Shown here in pieces: positions 17,582 to 24,743 of a stretch of DNA of 34,795 bases. A program made the position numbers and the translations under genes. Origin of the DNA: an uncultured Bacilli bacterium (GTDB taxonomy: Bacteria; Bacillota_I; Bacilli_A; RF39; UBA660); contig CANRPF010000016.1 in assembly GCA_947632375.1 (NCBI GenBank), forward strand, positions 1 through 34,795, written 5' to 3'. Position 1 is the first letter of the stretch, and the number at the start of each line of letters is the position of its first letter. Below the pieces are notes generated by a model. That model did no database searches and was not told where the DNA came from. It was given only the letters and a program-made list of their open reading frames with translations.

Positions 17582-18421
17582 ATGTTCAATTCAAATTGTG
17601 GTGGTTACAGTTTAGCTGACATCGCGGCTGCTACAGGTGGATCCAATGGTGGTAATGAAGATGGCGCTTGGGGCGGTTCTGCCTGGTGGATAATCATATT
17701 ATTCTTGTTCGTATTCTGCGGATGGGGTAATAATGGTTGGGGCAACAATGGCGGAGGTGTCAATGGAGCCGGCGCACAAGGTGCTTTAACAAGAGGAGAG
17801 TTATGTCAAGACATGAACTTCGCTGATCTTGAAACCGCGGTTAGAGGCGTACAAACTGGATTATGTGATGGCTTTTATGCTATGAACACAGGTATGCTTA
17901 ATGGATTCTCTGGCCTGCAACAGAGTCTCCAATCAGGGTTTGCAGGAGTAGATAATGCTATATGTACTCTTGGTTATCAACAGCAATTAGGTGTTAATAC
18001 TTTACAGCAAGCTATTAATGGGGTTACTGTTGGTGCTATGCAAAATACTAATGCATTACAGGCGCAGATTCAAGATTGCTGCTGCAAAAATGAAGCGGCT
18101 TTAGCTGATATTAGGTATAATATGGCTACGGATACTTGCGCGATTCAAAACACTATTCAAAACACAACAAGAGACATGATTGATAATCAAAATGCAAATA
18201 CTAGAAGTATCTTAGATTTCTTAGTAAATGATAAGATTTCAACTCTGCAATCTGAGAATCAAACTTTGAAATTTGCGGCTTCACAGCAAGCTCAGAATGC
18301 ATATCTTGTTGATACTTTAAGACCAGCTCCAGTGCCGGCTTTCGCGGTTCCCGCGCCTTATCAGTATACTAACTGTGGTTGTGGGACTAGCTATGGGTTT
18401 GCTGGTGGCTGCGGATGCTAA
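17582..18421 (+). CDS. Cys/Gly/Asn-rich phage protein with a hydrophobic segment
   Basis: The 279-residue product has an N-terminal SLADIAAATGG stretch, a hydrophobic segment at about 34-48 (AWWIIILFLFVFCGW), a Gly/Asn repeat GWGNNGWGNNGGG, a helical Gln/Asn/Ala-rich middle (residues 75-240) with a CCC triplet at about 168-170, and a C-terminus with NCGCG and GGCGC. Proteins with this layout recur in phages and prophages of gut Bacillota and are usually uncharacterised. The segment may insert in a membrane, or bury in a virion. The cysteines could bind metal or form disulfides after release from the cell. It precedes a probable virion surface protein. RBS TAGGAGG. Confidence 0.65.
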   Translation: MFNSNCGGYSLADIAAATGGSNGGNEDGAWGGSAWWIIILFLFVFCGWGNNGWGNNGGGVNGAGAQGALTRGELCQDMNFADLETAVRGVQTGLCDGFYAMNTGMLNGFSGLQQSLQSGFAGVDNAICTLGYQQQLGVNTLQQAINGVTVGAMQNTNALQAQIQDCCCKNEAALADIRYNMATDTCAIQNTIQNTTRDMIDNQNANTRSILDFLVNDKISTLQSENQTLKFAASQQAQNAYLVDTLRPAPVPAFAVPAPYQYTNCGCGTSYGFAGGCGC

Positions 18422-18453
18422 TTAATTAAAACACTATATTGGAGGTAAAAGAA

Positions 18454-18882
18454 ATGGCTGAATTTACAGCAGTTCCTCTTCAAGCAGTAGGAACTAATTT
18501 AAATGTATTATTTAGTGAAACGCCAGTCTGTAGTAACTCTTGCTCCATTCTCCATCGCGAGGGTAGTGGACTTGTAGAAGTGCGCGGGAGTGTTAAGCAA
18601 TGCCGCGCACTCTATAAAGTTTATTTTGGAGGTAATGTAGCGATTCCCGCAGAAGGAACCGCGACTATTCCAATTTCCATTGCTATTGCTCTTAATGGAG
18701 AAGCATTATCTAGTTCGATAGCAACAGTTACACCTGGTGCGACAGAACAATTTAATAATCTCTCAAGCGCAGCTTTTGTAAGTGTGCCAATGGGTTGCTG
18801 CTCGCAAATAAGCGTTAAGAATGTAAGTGCGGAAACCATTGATATTCAAAACGCAAATTTAATTGTAGAAAGAGTAGCATAA
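18454..18882 (+). CDS. Conserved phage virion-type beta protein (143 aa)
   Basis: The ATG at 18454 is chosen because GGAGG stands at 18441-18445; a TTG at 18439 would overlap that RBS. The product is a beta-rich domain with FTAVPLQAVGTNLNVLFSET, a Cys pair (CSNSC), LYKVYFGGNVAIPAEGTATI, GCCSQISVKN and an end NANLIVERVA. I recognise this pattern from many phages and prophages of Clostridia, where it is annotated as hypothetical; a jelly-roll-like head decoration or fibre role has been my working view, not an established one. It lies 32 bases after the Cys-rich protein and 10 before the next gene, in an apparent operon. Confidence 0.65.
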   Translation: MAEFTAVPLQAVGTNLNVLFSETPVCSNSCSILHREGSGLVEVRGSVKQCRALYKVYFGGNVAIPAEGTATIPISIAIALNGEALSSSIATVTPGATEQFNNLSSAAFVSVPMGCCSQISVKNVSAETIDIQNANLIVERVA

Positions 18883-18892
18883 GGAGGTAGCT

Positions 18893-19531
18893 ATGGAAAG
18901 ATTAAAAGCAATAAAAGAGCAACTTCTTAGTTGTATTGAATCTCAAATGGGAAGTAATTTAACTGAAGTAGATGCTAAAGAACTTGGTGAAGTAGTAGAC
19001 ATGGTCAAAGATATGGATGAGGCAATGTATTATTGCAGCGTAGTGAAAGCTATGGAAGAGTCGAAAGAAGAAGAGAAAATGATGGATAAAATTAAAAAAT
19101 ATTTGCCTCAGACAGATGGACAGCATTTTTACGCTGAAATGCGCAGTCCTTATCGTCACATGGAACCAGACTATAGAGATATGGATAGAGACTATGGTCG
19201 TATGTATTATTCAGATGGCGGACGCGGAGGTTCTGATCGTACGGGCGGCGGAATGAGTTCTAATTCTTCTTCAGGCGGCTCCCGCAATTATTCAGATTAC
19301 AATTATCCGATGGAAATTAGGGACGTTAGAGAAGGTAGAAGTCCAATGAGTAGAAAAAATTATATGGAATCTAAAGAATTGCATAAAGGCACGCCTGAAC
19401 AAATGAAAGAGCTTGAATCTTATATGCAAGAGCTAACAAACGACATAGTAGAAATGATAGAAGGGGCCTCTCCAGAAGAGAAGACTATGCTACATCAAAA
19501 ATTAATTACATTAGCTTCTAAGGTAAAATGA
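18893..19531 (+). CDS. Conserved phage protein with helical ends and a Gly/Ser/Arg/Tyr-rich middle
   Basis: The 212-residue product has an N-terminal helical part (residues 1-75), a low-complexity centre rich in D, R, Y, G and S (MEPDYRDMDRDYGRMYY, then GGRGGSDRTGGG), and a conserved C-terminal half with EGRSPMSRKNYMESKELHKG, QMKELESYMQELTNDIVEMI and GASPEEKTMLHQKLITL. This C-terminal half recurs in gut Bacillota phages without a known role. No catalytic motif is visible. It overlaps the metallopeptidase gene by 4 bases (ATGA), which suggests coupled expression. RBS AAGGAGG. Confidence 0.65.
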   Translation: MERLKAIKEQLLSCIESQMGSNLTEVDAKELGEVVDMVKDMDEAMYYCSVVKAMEESKEEEKMMDKIKKYLPQTDGQHFYAEMRSPYRHMEPDYRDMDRDYGRMYYSDGGRGGSDRTGGGMSSNSSSGGSRNYSDYNYPMEIRDVREGRSPMSRKNYMESKELHKGTPEQMKELESYMQELTNDIVEMIEGASPEEKTMLHQKLITLASKVK

Positions 19532-19842
19532 TTAATATAAATGGAGAAGATTGGTATATAAAGTTTGTTTCAGAATACTATCCATTATTATATAGAAGTG
19601 ATGGTTCTTTATCTATTGCTTCTTGTGATGATAATACTAAGACAATTTATATTAATAATCAGCTAACAGGACCTTTTTTTAAAAAAGTTTTATGTCACGA
19701 ACTAACACATGCGGCTATGTTTTCATATAATGTTGATTTAACTTTAGAACAAGAGGAACTATTAGCTGATTTAATTGCAACGTATGGTGAAGAAATTATT
19801 CATATAACAAATAAAGTATTTAATAAATTAAGGGAGAGGTAA
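19528..19842 (+). CDS. Small zinc metallopeptidase-like protein (HExxH)
   Basis: The 104-residue product contains CHELTHAAMF (HExxH at residues 57-61) and a downstream LTLEQEELLADLIATYG helix that would supply the third, acidic zinc ligand, an arrangement of ImmA/IrrE-like and related phage zincins. It is close to a minimal domain. In related families such proteins cleave a repressor or process virion proteins; the place in this unit, with start overlapping the preceding gene by 4 bases, suggests a partner among its neighbours, but no substrate can be named. The terminator stem overlaps its stop codon. Confidence 0.7.
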   Translation: MININGEDWYIKFVSEYYPLLYRSDGSLSIASCDDNTKTIYINNQLTGPFFKKVLCHELTHAAMFSYNVDLTLEQEELLADLIATYGEEIIHITNKVFNKLRER

Positions 19843-19860
19843 AACTCTCCCTTATTTTTT
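19832..19860. terminator. Probably bidirectional terminator between the converging operons
   Basis: GGGAGAG (19832-19838) pairs with CTCTCCC (19845-19851); loop GTAAAA; TTATTTTTTATT follows on the + strand. On the - strand the same stem is followed by TTAATTTATT, weaker but usable. It lies at the junction of + virion genes and - replication genes and spans the stop codon of the metallopeptidase gene. Confidence 0.85.
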
Positions 19861-20347
19861 ATTCCCAACTAATTTGATTATTTGTTAATAGAAAAGCATC
19901 ATATAAACAGATACTATCACATACATCATCATTCGCAGTTATATTATATTTTTTCTTAACATATTCAATATCTGCTTTCTTTAATTCTTCTCTTTTGATT
20001 CCTCGCCCTGTGCGGATTCCAATTTTTGATCTCCAAGAGGATGGCTGCATATATGTAATTTTTATTTTAGGGTTTATTTCATACGCAGCTGCGACTATTG
20101 CACCTTGTAACCAAGTTAATACTTTATATGTTTGAATATTTTTATAATCTGTTCTAACTTCTTCAATAACAATTTGATTAATATTATATTTAATTATAAT
20201 GTCTTTAATAGCATCTCTCATAATAATAATACGTTTTATATTAATTGTACTAGAAGAAGTAATACATCCATAGGCGATAATTTCATTTTCGTTTGCGGCG
20301 CACCACCCCGAACTGTGAGTAGATAAATCTAAAGAAAGTATTATCAT
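19859..20347 (-). CDS. RuvC-like Holliday junction resolvase / RNase H-fold nuclease
   Basis: From the ATG at 20347 the product is 162 residues: MIILSLDLST (D7), IVIEEV (E62/E63) and NDDVCDS (D140/D141, D144) give the acidic active-site set of RuvC-type resolvases, which cleave branched DNA with Mg ions. A Ser/Trp-containing QPSSWRSKIGIRTG loop also matches phage members. The longer start at 20365 is rejected because its ATG overlaps the GGAGG RBS; the 20347 start overlaps the stop of the GIY-YIG gene (ATGA). It would resolve replication or recombination intermediates before packaging. It shares a promoter with the GIY-YIG gene upstream. Assignment is fairly sure; the exact substrate is not known. 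Confidence 0.85.
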   Translation of the reverse strand: MIILSLDLSTHSSGWCAANENEIIAYGCITSSSTINIKRIIIMRDAIKDIIIKYNINQIVIEEVRTDYKNIQTYKVLTWLQGAIVAAAYEINPKIKITYMQPSSWRSKIGIRTGRGIKREELKKADIEYVKKKYNITANDDVCDSICLYDAFLLTNNQISWE

Positions 20348-21054
20348 TTTTCTACCCACCTCCATTTATATCCATAAGCTGAATGTTTTTTACCATTTGC
20401 AACAGCTCTAATATTAGCACTACATTCTTGTTTAAGATTTAATACTCTTGCTGCTTCACAAGCACTTGAATATTTATTTAAAATTTTATTAGTAGTTATA
20501 TCAAGTTGATAAATAGGTTTAGCATTTGGAGGAGTTTTTCCTATATTATGTCCATATCTTATTTTACGTTCTTCTGAAGTCATTTTAGCAGCGGCTGCTT
20601 TATCTGCTTCTTTCATTCTTTGAATAACATAAGCTCTTTTTTCTGGATCATTCCACACTAAATTTGCTAATTTTTTACCATTTTCTTGTAATTTTTTTAA
20701 TCCTTCTGGAGAGAGGTATTGTTTTCCATGAGGAGGTGTGCCGCCACCTGGTACAGCATTATATCCATTATTTGGATTTAATAAATTAAGTTTTTCAATT
20801 ATTTCTTTTTCTTTTAATAGAGCATCCTCAGAATTATTAAAACAATAAATTATTTCTTTTTTAATATTATCCCATCCATATTTTTGAATAGCTCTATATA
20901 CTAATTTTTGTTGATTATATTCTTTTTTGCTACGCCATCTTCGTTTTATATTACTAGAATAACCACAATATTTTTTCCCATTAGGAAAAGTAAGCATATA
21001 TACAACATATTTATGATCATATTGACTAAGATCTAGAGATAGAATGTTACTCAT
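20344..21054 (-). CDS. GIY-YIG homing endonuclease with C-terminal DNA-binding repeat
   Basis: From the ATG at 21054 (AAGGAG 8 bases upstream; a GTG at 21063 overlaps that RBS) the product has 236 residues. VVYMLTFPNGKKYCGYS near residues 17-33 is the GIY-YIG core, followed by RRWRSKKEYN, a KYGWDN element and an ALLKEKEIIEKL acidic helix with the catalytic Glu. A proline/glycine linker region follows with NAVPGGGTPPHG, and the C-terminus has a NUMOD1-like binding module, IYQLDITTNKILNKYSSACE, AARVLNLKQECSANIRAVA. It is free-standing (not in an intron) and would cut a phage target lacking it. It precedes ruvC by a 4-base overlap behind its own promoter. Confidence 0.88.
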   Translation of the reverse strand: MSNILSLDLSQYDHKYVVYMLTFPNGKKYCGYSSNIKRRWRSKKEYNQQKLVYRAIQKYGWDNIKKEIIYCFNNSEDALLKEKEIIEKLNLLNPNNGYNAVPGGGTPPHGKQYLSPEGLKKLQENGKKLANLVWNDPEKRAYVIQRMKEADKAAAAKMTSEERKIRYGHNIGKTPPNAKPIYQLDITTNKILNKYSSACEAARVLNLKQECSANIRAVANGKKHSAYGYKWRWVEK

Positions 21055-21078
21055 ACTAATCACTCCTTATCTAGCCTC

Positions 21079-21107
21079 ATTATAACATAAAAATTTTTCT
21101 TTGTCAA
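21079..21107 (-). promoter_or_regulatory. Consensus promoter for the GIY-YIG/ruvC pair
   Basis: Read on the - strand: TTGACA (21102-21107), 17-base spacer, TATAAT (21079-21084), the spacer ending in TGT, which also gives an extended -10 (TGnTATAAT). Both hexamers are perfect. It sits just past the terminator of the long - strand operon, so the pair downstream is separately transcribed. Confidence 0.9.
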
Positions 21108-21116
21108 GTTTTGTTT

Positions 21117-21151
21117 AAATAAAAAATAAAAGGCGTATTTCTACGCCTTTT
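21117..21151 (-). terminator. Rho-independent terminator of the long - strand operon
   Basis: On the - strand AAAAGGCGTA (21151-21142) pairs with TACGCCTTTT (21137-21128), loop GAAA (tetraloop), then ATTTTTTATTT. The stem contains the stop codon of the gene at 21141-21431. Confidence 0.88.
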
Positions 21152-21431
21152 GCTCCACTCTTATTTCAGAATACATATAAAATTTATATTTACTTTTATA
21201 TCTTTTACTTACATAATCTATAAAATCATCAATATTTATTGCATTAAAAATATATGATTCTTCTTTATATTCGGTCCCATGGTCCTCTTGTATTTCGCTC
21301 ATAATTTTTAATACAGACCAATCATCGTGTTTAAGATAATTTTCAATATCAATAGTATCTAAAAAATTTTCTTCTTTTTTAATTATTTTATCTTTTTCTT
21401 CAATAATTTCTAAATTTTTATAATATGTCAT
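21141..21431 (-). CDS. Small acidic hypothetical protein
   Basis: The ATG at 21431 is chosen because GGAGG stands at 21436-21441, after an in-frame ATG at 21443 that overlaps the dUTPase stop; the product is then 96 residues. It is rich in D, E, K and Y, with no TM, signal or cysteine motif (KIMSEIQEDHGTEYKEESYI in the middle, KRYKSKYKFYMYSEIRVEQ at the end). It is the last gene before the terminator and probably depends on transcription through dut. Family not recognised. Confidence 0.55.
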   Translation of the reverse strand: MTYYKNLEIIEEKDKIIKKEENFLDTIDIENYLKHDDWSVLKIMSEIQEDHGTEYKEESYIFNAINIDDFIDYVSKRYKSKYKFYMYSEIRVEQKA

Positions 21432-21442
21432 ATAGTCCTCCA

Positions 21443-21964
21443 TTATTTAGTTCCTGAAGAACCAAATCCTCCAGAGCCACGATCTGTATCTGATAATTCA
21501 TCTACTATATTAAAATCAATAGGAAGAAATGGAATTACAATAAGTTGCGCAATTCGCTCTCCAGCTTCTACAAATCTTGGTGCATCCATATCATTATGAA
21601 GAGCAACGATGATAGGGCCTCGGTAGTCTGCATCAATGACCCCGACACAGTTGGACGGACGTAGACCTTTTTTAGTAGCTAATCCGCTACGAGCAAAAAT
21701 TGCTCCAAATGTATATTTGGGAAGTTCAATAGCAATGCCAGTATCAATTTTAACTGTGGAATGTGGTTTTATTACTATGTCGCAATCTGTTGCTGCGTAT
21801 AAATCATATCCTGCCGCGTCTTTACTTCCTTTTGTTGGAACTTTTGCAAAATCATTTAATAATTTAATGTTTATAGTAGATTTACAAATTGGAGAATCAG
21901 CTTTTATTGTCATGTTGTTATCATTTTTTACAAAAACATTATTTGAATCTAAAGTTAATCCCAT
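21443..21964 (-). CDS. dut: dUTPase (deoxyuridine 5'-triphosphate nucleotidohydrolase)
   Basis: This hydrolyses dUTP to dUMP and pyrophosphate, lowering uracil incorporation and feeding dTMP synthesis. All five trimeric-dUTPase motifs are present: I AAGYDLYAATD (50-60), II ARSGLAT (91-97), III GVIDADYRGP (108-117), with the catalytic Asp and Tyr, IV GERIAQLIVIP (135-145) and V DRGSGGFGSSG (161-171), the P-loop-like closing arm. At 173 residues it is about 25-30 residues longer than usual, the extra being an N-terminal stretch before the first strand. It abuts a small gene upstream (start at 21964, next stop at 21965). Fits with NrdD/NrdG and the kinase as phage nucleotide supply. Confidence 0.95.
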   Translation of the reverse strand: MGLTLDSNNVFVKNDNNMTIKADSPICKSTINIKLLNDFAKVPTKGSKDAAGYDLYAATDCDIVIKPHSTVKIDTGIAIELPKYTFGAIFARSGLATKKGLRPSNCVGVIDADYRGPIIVALHNDMDAPRFVEAGERIAQLIVIPFLPIDFNIVDELSDTDRGSGGFGSSGTK

Positions 21965-22210
21965 TTAATCCGCCCTCTGATAATCTATAGTAATTTCACT
22001 GTCAGGTTCTCGTTCATCATTGAATAATTTTGTCACTTCAAAATGAATCCATTCATCAATAATCTCACCTTTTTGTTTTCTTTCCTTTTTGGTGCTACTA
22101 TATTTTAATATAGTAAAACGATCATCTTCTTTAAGTTCCTGTAAAAATTCTTCTACCGCAGCTTCAGTTGGAAGTCTATATGTTTCTATTACTTTTGTTA
22201 AATATTTCAT
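21965..22210 (-). CDS. Conserved small phage protein of unknown function
   Basis: The 81-residue product has MKYLTKVIETYRLPTEAAVE, EFLQELKEDDRFTILKYSS, a basic KKERKQKGE loop and EWIHFEVTKLFNDEREPDSE. Its pattern of alternating helix and strands resembles a small alpha/beta protein that recurs in phages of gut Bacillota; I know no function for it. AAGGAG stands directly before the ATG, and immediately upstream of that lies an unusual GC-rich stem-loop (22223-22266). Its stop is one base from the dUTPase start codon, so the two are likely coupled. Confidence 0.6.
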   Translation of the reverse strand: MKYLTKVIETYRLPTEAAVEEFLQELKEDDRFTILKYSSTKKERKQKGEIIDEWIHFEVTKLFNDEREPDSEITIDYQRAD

Positions 22211-22222
22211 TTTATCTCCTTC

Positions 22223-22266
22223 GCGCGGGCAGTCGCTTTGAGGCGCGTGTGACCTAGCTCCCGCGC
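22223..22266 (-). promoter_or_regulatory. GC-rich stem-loop between two genes
   Basis: GCGCGGG pairs with CCCGCGC (22223-22229 with 22260-22266), a 7-bp all-GC stem with a 30-base loop that could form a further short helix (GGU with ACU, CGC with GCG). It begins right after the stop of the gene upstream and ends 3-4 bases before the RBS AAGGAG of the gene at 22210. There is no T-run, so it is unlikely to terminate. It may protect or process the mRNA or influence translation of the next gene; this is inference. Confidence 0.5.
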
Positions 22267-22533
22267 TTAAATTATATTAATTGTTAGTTTATTTTCACTA
22301 TATTTCTGCATTTCTGCTAATTCAATTTTCTTTTTAAGTCCTCTATTGTATTGTTTAGGGCCAGTTAAATCAACTTGAATAATATTATATTTATCACATA
22401 ACGCAAAGACAGTATTAATAATTTCATCTACTGTTGGCTGTTTAGCTTCCAGCCTATTTCCATCTTCATATACATAAAAATTTTGACGTCGATCAAAAGG
22501 CCTAAGTACTCCAATTATTTTTCTATGACTCAT
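22267..22533 (-). CDS. Conserved small phage protein of unknown function
   Basis: The 88-residue product has KIIGVLRPFDRRQNFYVYED, GNRLEAKQPTVDEIINTVF and IIQVDLTGPKQYNRGLKKKI. This alpha/beta layout recurs in gut-phage operons, where it is called hypothetical. Its start overlaps the end of the GIY-YIG gene by 11 bases, with AAAGGAG upstream of its ATG inside that gene. That arrangement suggests the endonuclease was inserted just before this gene and supplied the RBS context. No catalytic residues can be proposed. Confidence 0.6.
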   Translation of the reverse strand: MSHRKIIGVLRPFDRRQNFYVYEDGNRLEAKQPTVDEIINTVFALCDKYNIIQVDLTGPKQYNRGLKKKIELAEMQKYSENKLTINII

Positions 22534-23362
22534 AGTTCAAACTCCTTTGTATTAAATAATCATAATATTCTTTCCATGTTATGTATTTCCAATGAAGTTT
22601 TTCTTGTGTAATTGAATGTTTTCCTGCGGATTTTCGTATTCCATTACACACTTTATCAACTTTTGTATATCCACTGCTTCTGGCACTTTCAAAAGCTTTA
22701 TTTAATTCTTGACAATATACAGGTTTATTTACTAAATTTTCCTTTTTAAAGCAAGAATATTTATCTTCTGGGTGATTTCTTATCCACTTAGCTCTATTAT
22801 TTAATATATATTCTTCTTCGGTAACGTATGTCCAATGAAGTTTTTCTTTAGATATAGGATGACTACCAGCAGAACTAGCTTTGCCACATGCTGTGTCACA
22901 TATACTAGTATAATCTACATTAGTTAAGCTAGAAGCTATTTTTGCATTTTCATAATATGTATTAAATTCAAGACAATATATTCGTTTTTGATTAACTATT
23001 TTAGCGCCCTCTCCTGCTTTAATTGCTCTTTCATGTCTTTCGTCAGGATGAGCATCCCAATATTTCTTACATGTTTCAACAATCCCATTAACTTGTCCGC
23101 CCTCAGTCATATTATATCCATTTTTATAACTATTATAATATTTTATCCAATAAACTTCTCTTTCATTTAATTTTTCATTTGGGCATTCTTCAATTTTTGA
23201 CACATAAAAATTTTCTATTCCATGTTTTCTCATAGATTGATGAATAGCACTATTGTCTTTGCAAGATAAATGTTGTTTATATCGCTCTTCAATAGTTTTT
23301 GTAGTTTGACCGATATATACTTTATTATTAAAATTATTTTGAATAATATAAATATATCCCAT
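22523..23362 (-). CDS. GIY-YIG homing endonuclease with duplicated C-terminal binding domain
   Basis: The 279-residue product starts MGYIYIIQNNFNNKVYIGQT, the GIY-YIG core, followed by ERYKQHL (catalytic Arg), KHGIENFYV, NEREVYWIKYYNSYKNGYNM (catalytic Glu) and TEGG. The rest holds two copies of a binding module: IYCLEFNTYYENAKIASSL...GSHPISKEKLHWTYVTEEEY (about 128-187) and VYCQELNKAFESARSSGY...GKHSITQEKLHWKYITWKEY (about 213-269). It is free-standing and inserted between two conserved small genes, 3 bases after the preceding stop, without a strong RBS (the GGAGTG is 17 bases upstream). It would promote its own spread to phages lacking it. Confidence 0.88.
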   Translation of the reverse strand: MGYIYIIQNNFNNKVYIGQTTKTIEERYKQHLSCKDNSAIHQSMRKHGIENFYVSKIEECPNEKLNEREVYWIKYYNSYKNGYNMTEGGQVNGIVETCKKYWDAHPDERHERAIKAGEGAKIVNQKRIYCLEFNTYYENAKIASSLTNVDYTSICDTACGKASSAGSHPISKEKLHWTYVTEEEYILNNRAKWIRNHPEDKYSCFKKENLVNKPVYCQELNKAFESARSSGYTKVDKVCNGIRKSAGKHSITQEKLHWKYITWKEYYDYLIQRSLNYES

Positions 23363-23365
23363 CGT

Positions 23366-23749
23366 TCATTGTTCTAACACTCCTATATTATATGGAAATA
23401 GATAATAAACAAAAGCTTTATCATCTATTATCAACCATATTTCATAAGCATTTTCACTTCCTGTAACAAGTTCAACTGATACTGTTTTTCCTCTATTGAT
23501 TAAACATTCTTCTAAATCTTTTACTGCATGGTTTAATGCAAAATCAGTTTTACCATTACAAAAATTAAAAATTGTAAAATCATATTTTTCTCTACATAGA
23601 AGCATAAAGTATTGATCTGGATATTTAGTAAAAAAAGGTTTGATATTTTTTAATTTATCTTTTAATTCTACCCTTTTTAATGGTTTTTCAGTCGCGGCAA
23701 CCGCGGTTTTATTTATGTCATATAAAGTTCCTAATTCTATATCACTCAT
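23366..23749 (-). CDS. Conserved phage protein next to nrdG, function unknown
   Basis: The 127-residue product: a charged N-terminal part (VELKDKLKNIKPFFTKYPDQ), YFMLLCREKYDFTIFNF, then LEECLINRGKTVSVELV, EIWLIIDDKAFVYYLFPYNI. It looks like a small alpha/beta domain with a hydrophobic C-terminal strand; no catalytic or metal motif. It overlaps nrdG by 4 bases and follows it in the operon, so it may be co-expressed with the ribonucleotide reductase genes, but no link in function can be shown. Confidence 0.6.
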   Translation of the reverse strand: MSDIELGTLYDINKTAVAATEKPLKRVELKDKLKNIKPFFTKYPDQYFMLLCREKYDFTIFNFCNGKTDFALNHAVKDLEECLINRGKTVSVELVTGSENAYEIWLIIDDKAFVYYLFPYNIGVLEQ

Positions 23750-24279
23750 TTTTCTTTCCCATCTTTATTTTCTTCTATTTTAACATATTTTTTATCTTCT
23801 GTCAAGCAATAGATATTTTGATTTTTACTTCCTCTTAACCATAATGTTATGTCTCTTTCAGAATCAATAAAAGGTCCATCAATAAGATAATTAATATTAG
23901 ATAATATATAATCTAAATTATCTTCGTGTTTTCGTCTCTCTTGTAATTGTTCTAATGTATAACCAGACCATATAAAAATTTTAATATCATAATTACTATA
24001 AGCCATTCTAACTGCGGAAATGACTTCTTGAACCATTTCTAAATTTTCTGGACAGAGAGGTTCTCCGCCCAAAATAGAAAAGTTTCTTATAATACCATTT
24101 TCGCTAATAGCTTTAATAATAGTTCCTTTTAAATCATTTATTTCATATCCACCATTAAAGTCCCAGGTTTGTGGATTATGACATCCAGAACAGTGAAATG
24201 GACAGCCTTGAGTCCAGAGAGAAACACATACATTAATACCATTAACTACATCATTTTTAATTAAGCCAGATATTTTCAT
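23746..24279 (-). CDS. nrdG: Anaerobic ribonucleoside-triphosphate reductase activating protein
   Basis: This radical-SAM enzyme uses S-adenosylmethionine and a 4Fe-4S cluster to create the glycyl radical on NrdD. The cluster motif is GCPFHCSGCHN with Cys 26, 30 and 33 (CxxxCxxC), followed by NPQTWDF. A Gly-rich GGEPL motif (ILGGEPLCPEN, about residue 70) binds SAM, and KIFIWSGYTLEQL and NYLIDGPFI are conserved in the family. The 177 residues are about the expected length. Its ATG overlaps the nrdD stop by 4 bases, so the two are coupled as usual. It works without oxygen, so the host is probably an anaerobe. Confidence 0.95.
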   Translation of the reverse strand: MKISGLIKNDVVNGINVCVSLWTQGCPFHCSGCHNPQTWDFNGGYEINDLKGTIIKAISENGIIRNFSILGGEPLCPENLEMVQEVISAVRMAYSNYDIKIFIWSGYTLEQLQERRKHEDNLDYILSNINYLIDGPFIDSERDITLWLRGSKNQNIYCLTEDKKYVKIEENKDGKEK

Positions 24280-24743
24280 TGGTGTTTCACCCTCATCTGG
24301 ACCTCTTGCTGTTTGCCCTGGTTAAATGCTGTCTTATAGTTACCTGTGAGGTAACCTGTTACCCGTCTCAATTGCTGCATGTTCGAGCTTCCACACATTG
24401 GACATATATCATTAAATTCTCCAGTAAATCCACAATCTAAACAAGTATCATTAGGAACATTAATAGCGAAATATGGAATATCATGATCCATCGCATAATT
24501 AACAATAGTCTCAAGTGCGTCTATATTATGGCGGACGCCGCTGTCCAATTCCACGTAAGTGATGCATCCCGCGCTTGAATATCCAGTTAATTGAGACTCA
24601 ATATCTATCTTCTCAAATGGTGAGACTTCTTTCCATACAGGAACATGCATTGAATTAGTAAAGAACTCTTTATCAGATACATCTTTAATTATTCCATATT
24701 TCTCTTTAAATTTCTTCATAGCGGTGTAGCATAGATTTTCAGC
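24276..24743 (-). CDS. nrdD: Anaerobic ribonucleoside-triphosphate reductase, exon 2 (C-terminal 155 aa)
   Basis: This is the second exon of the nrdD gene whose first exon is 25706-27472; joining them removes the 962-base intron and gives about 744 residues, in frame. Exon 2 begins at GCT GAA AAT (AENLCYTAMKKF) rather than at the ATG at 24719, as the residues upstream of that ATG are still conserved NrdD sequence. It contains a zinc site (CLDC...CPMC) and the glycyl-radical motif RVTGYLTGN near the end. Without splicing neither exon makes an active enzyme. The stop overlaps the nrdG start. Confidence 0.93.
   Translation of the reverse strand, partial: AENLCYTAMKKFKEKYGIIKDVSDKEFFTNSMHVPVWKEVSPFEKIDIESQLTGYSSAGCITYVELDSGVRHNIDALETIVNYAMDHDIPYFAINVPNDTCLDCGFTGEFNDICPMCGSSNMQQLRRVTGYLTGNYKTAFNQGKQQEVQMRVKHQ

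Noticed and set aside
18439-18453. TTG start at 18439 for the beta protein
   Set aside because: It overlaps the GGAGG sequence that serves the ATG at 18454.
24276-24719. The 147-residue ORF from 24719 as an independent protein
   Set aside because: The codons before its ATG (AENLCYTA) are still conserved NrdD sequence and join exactly to exon 1; it is an exon, not a gene.
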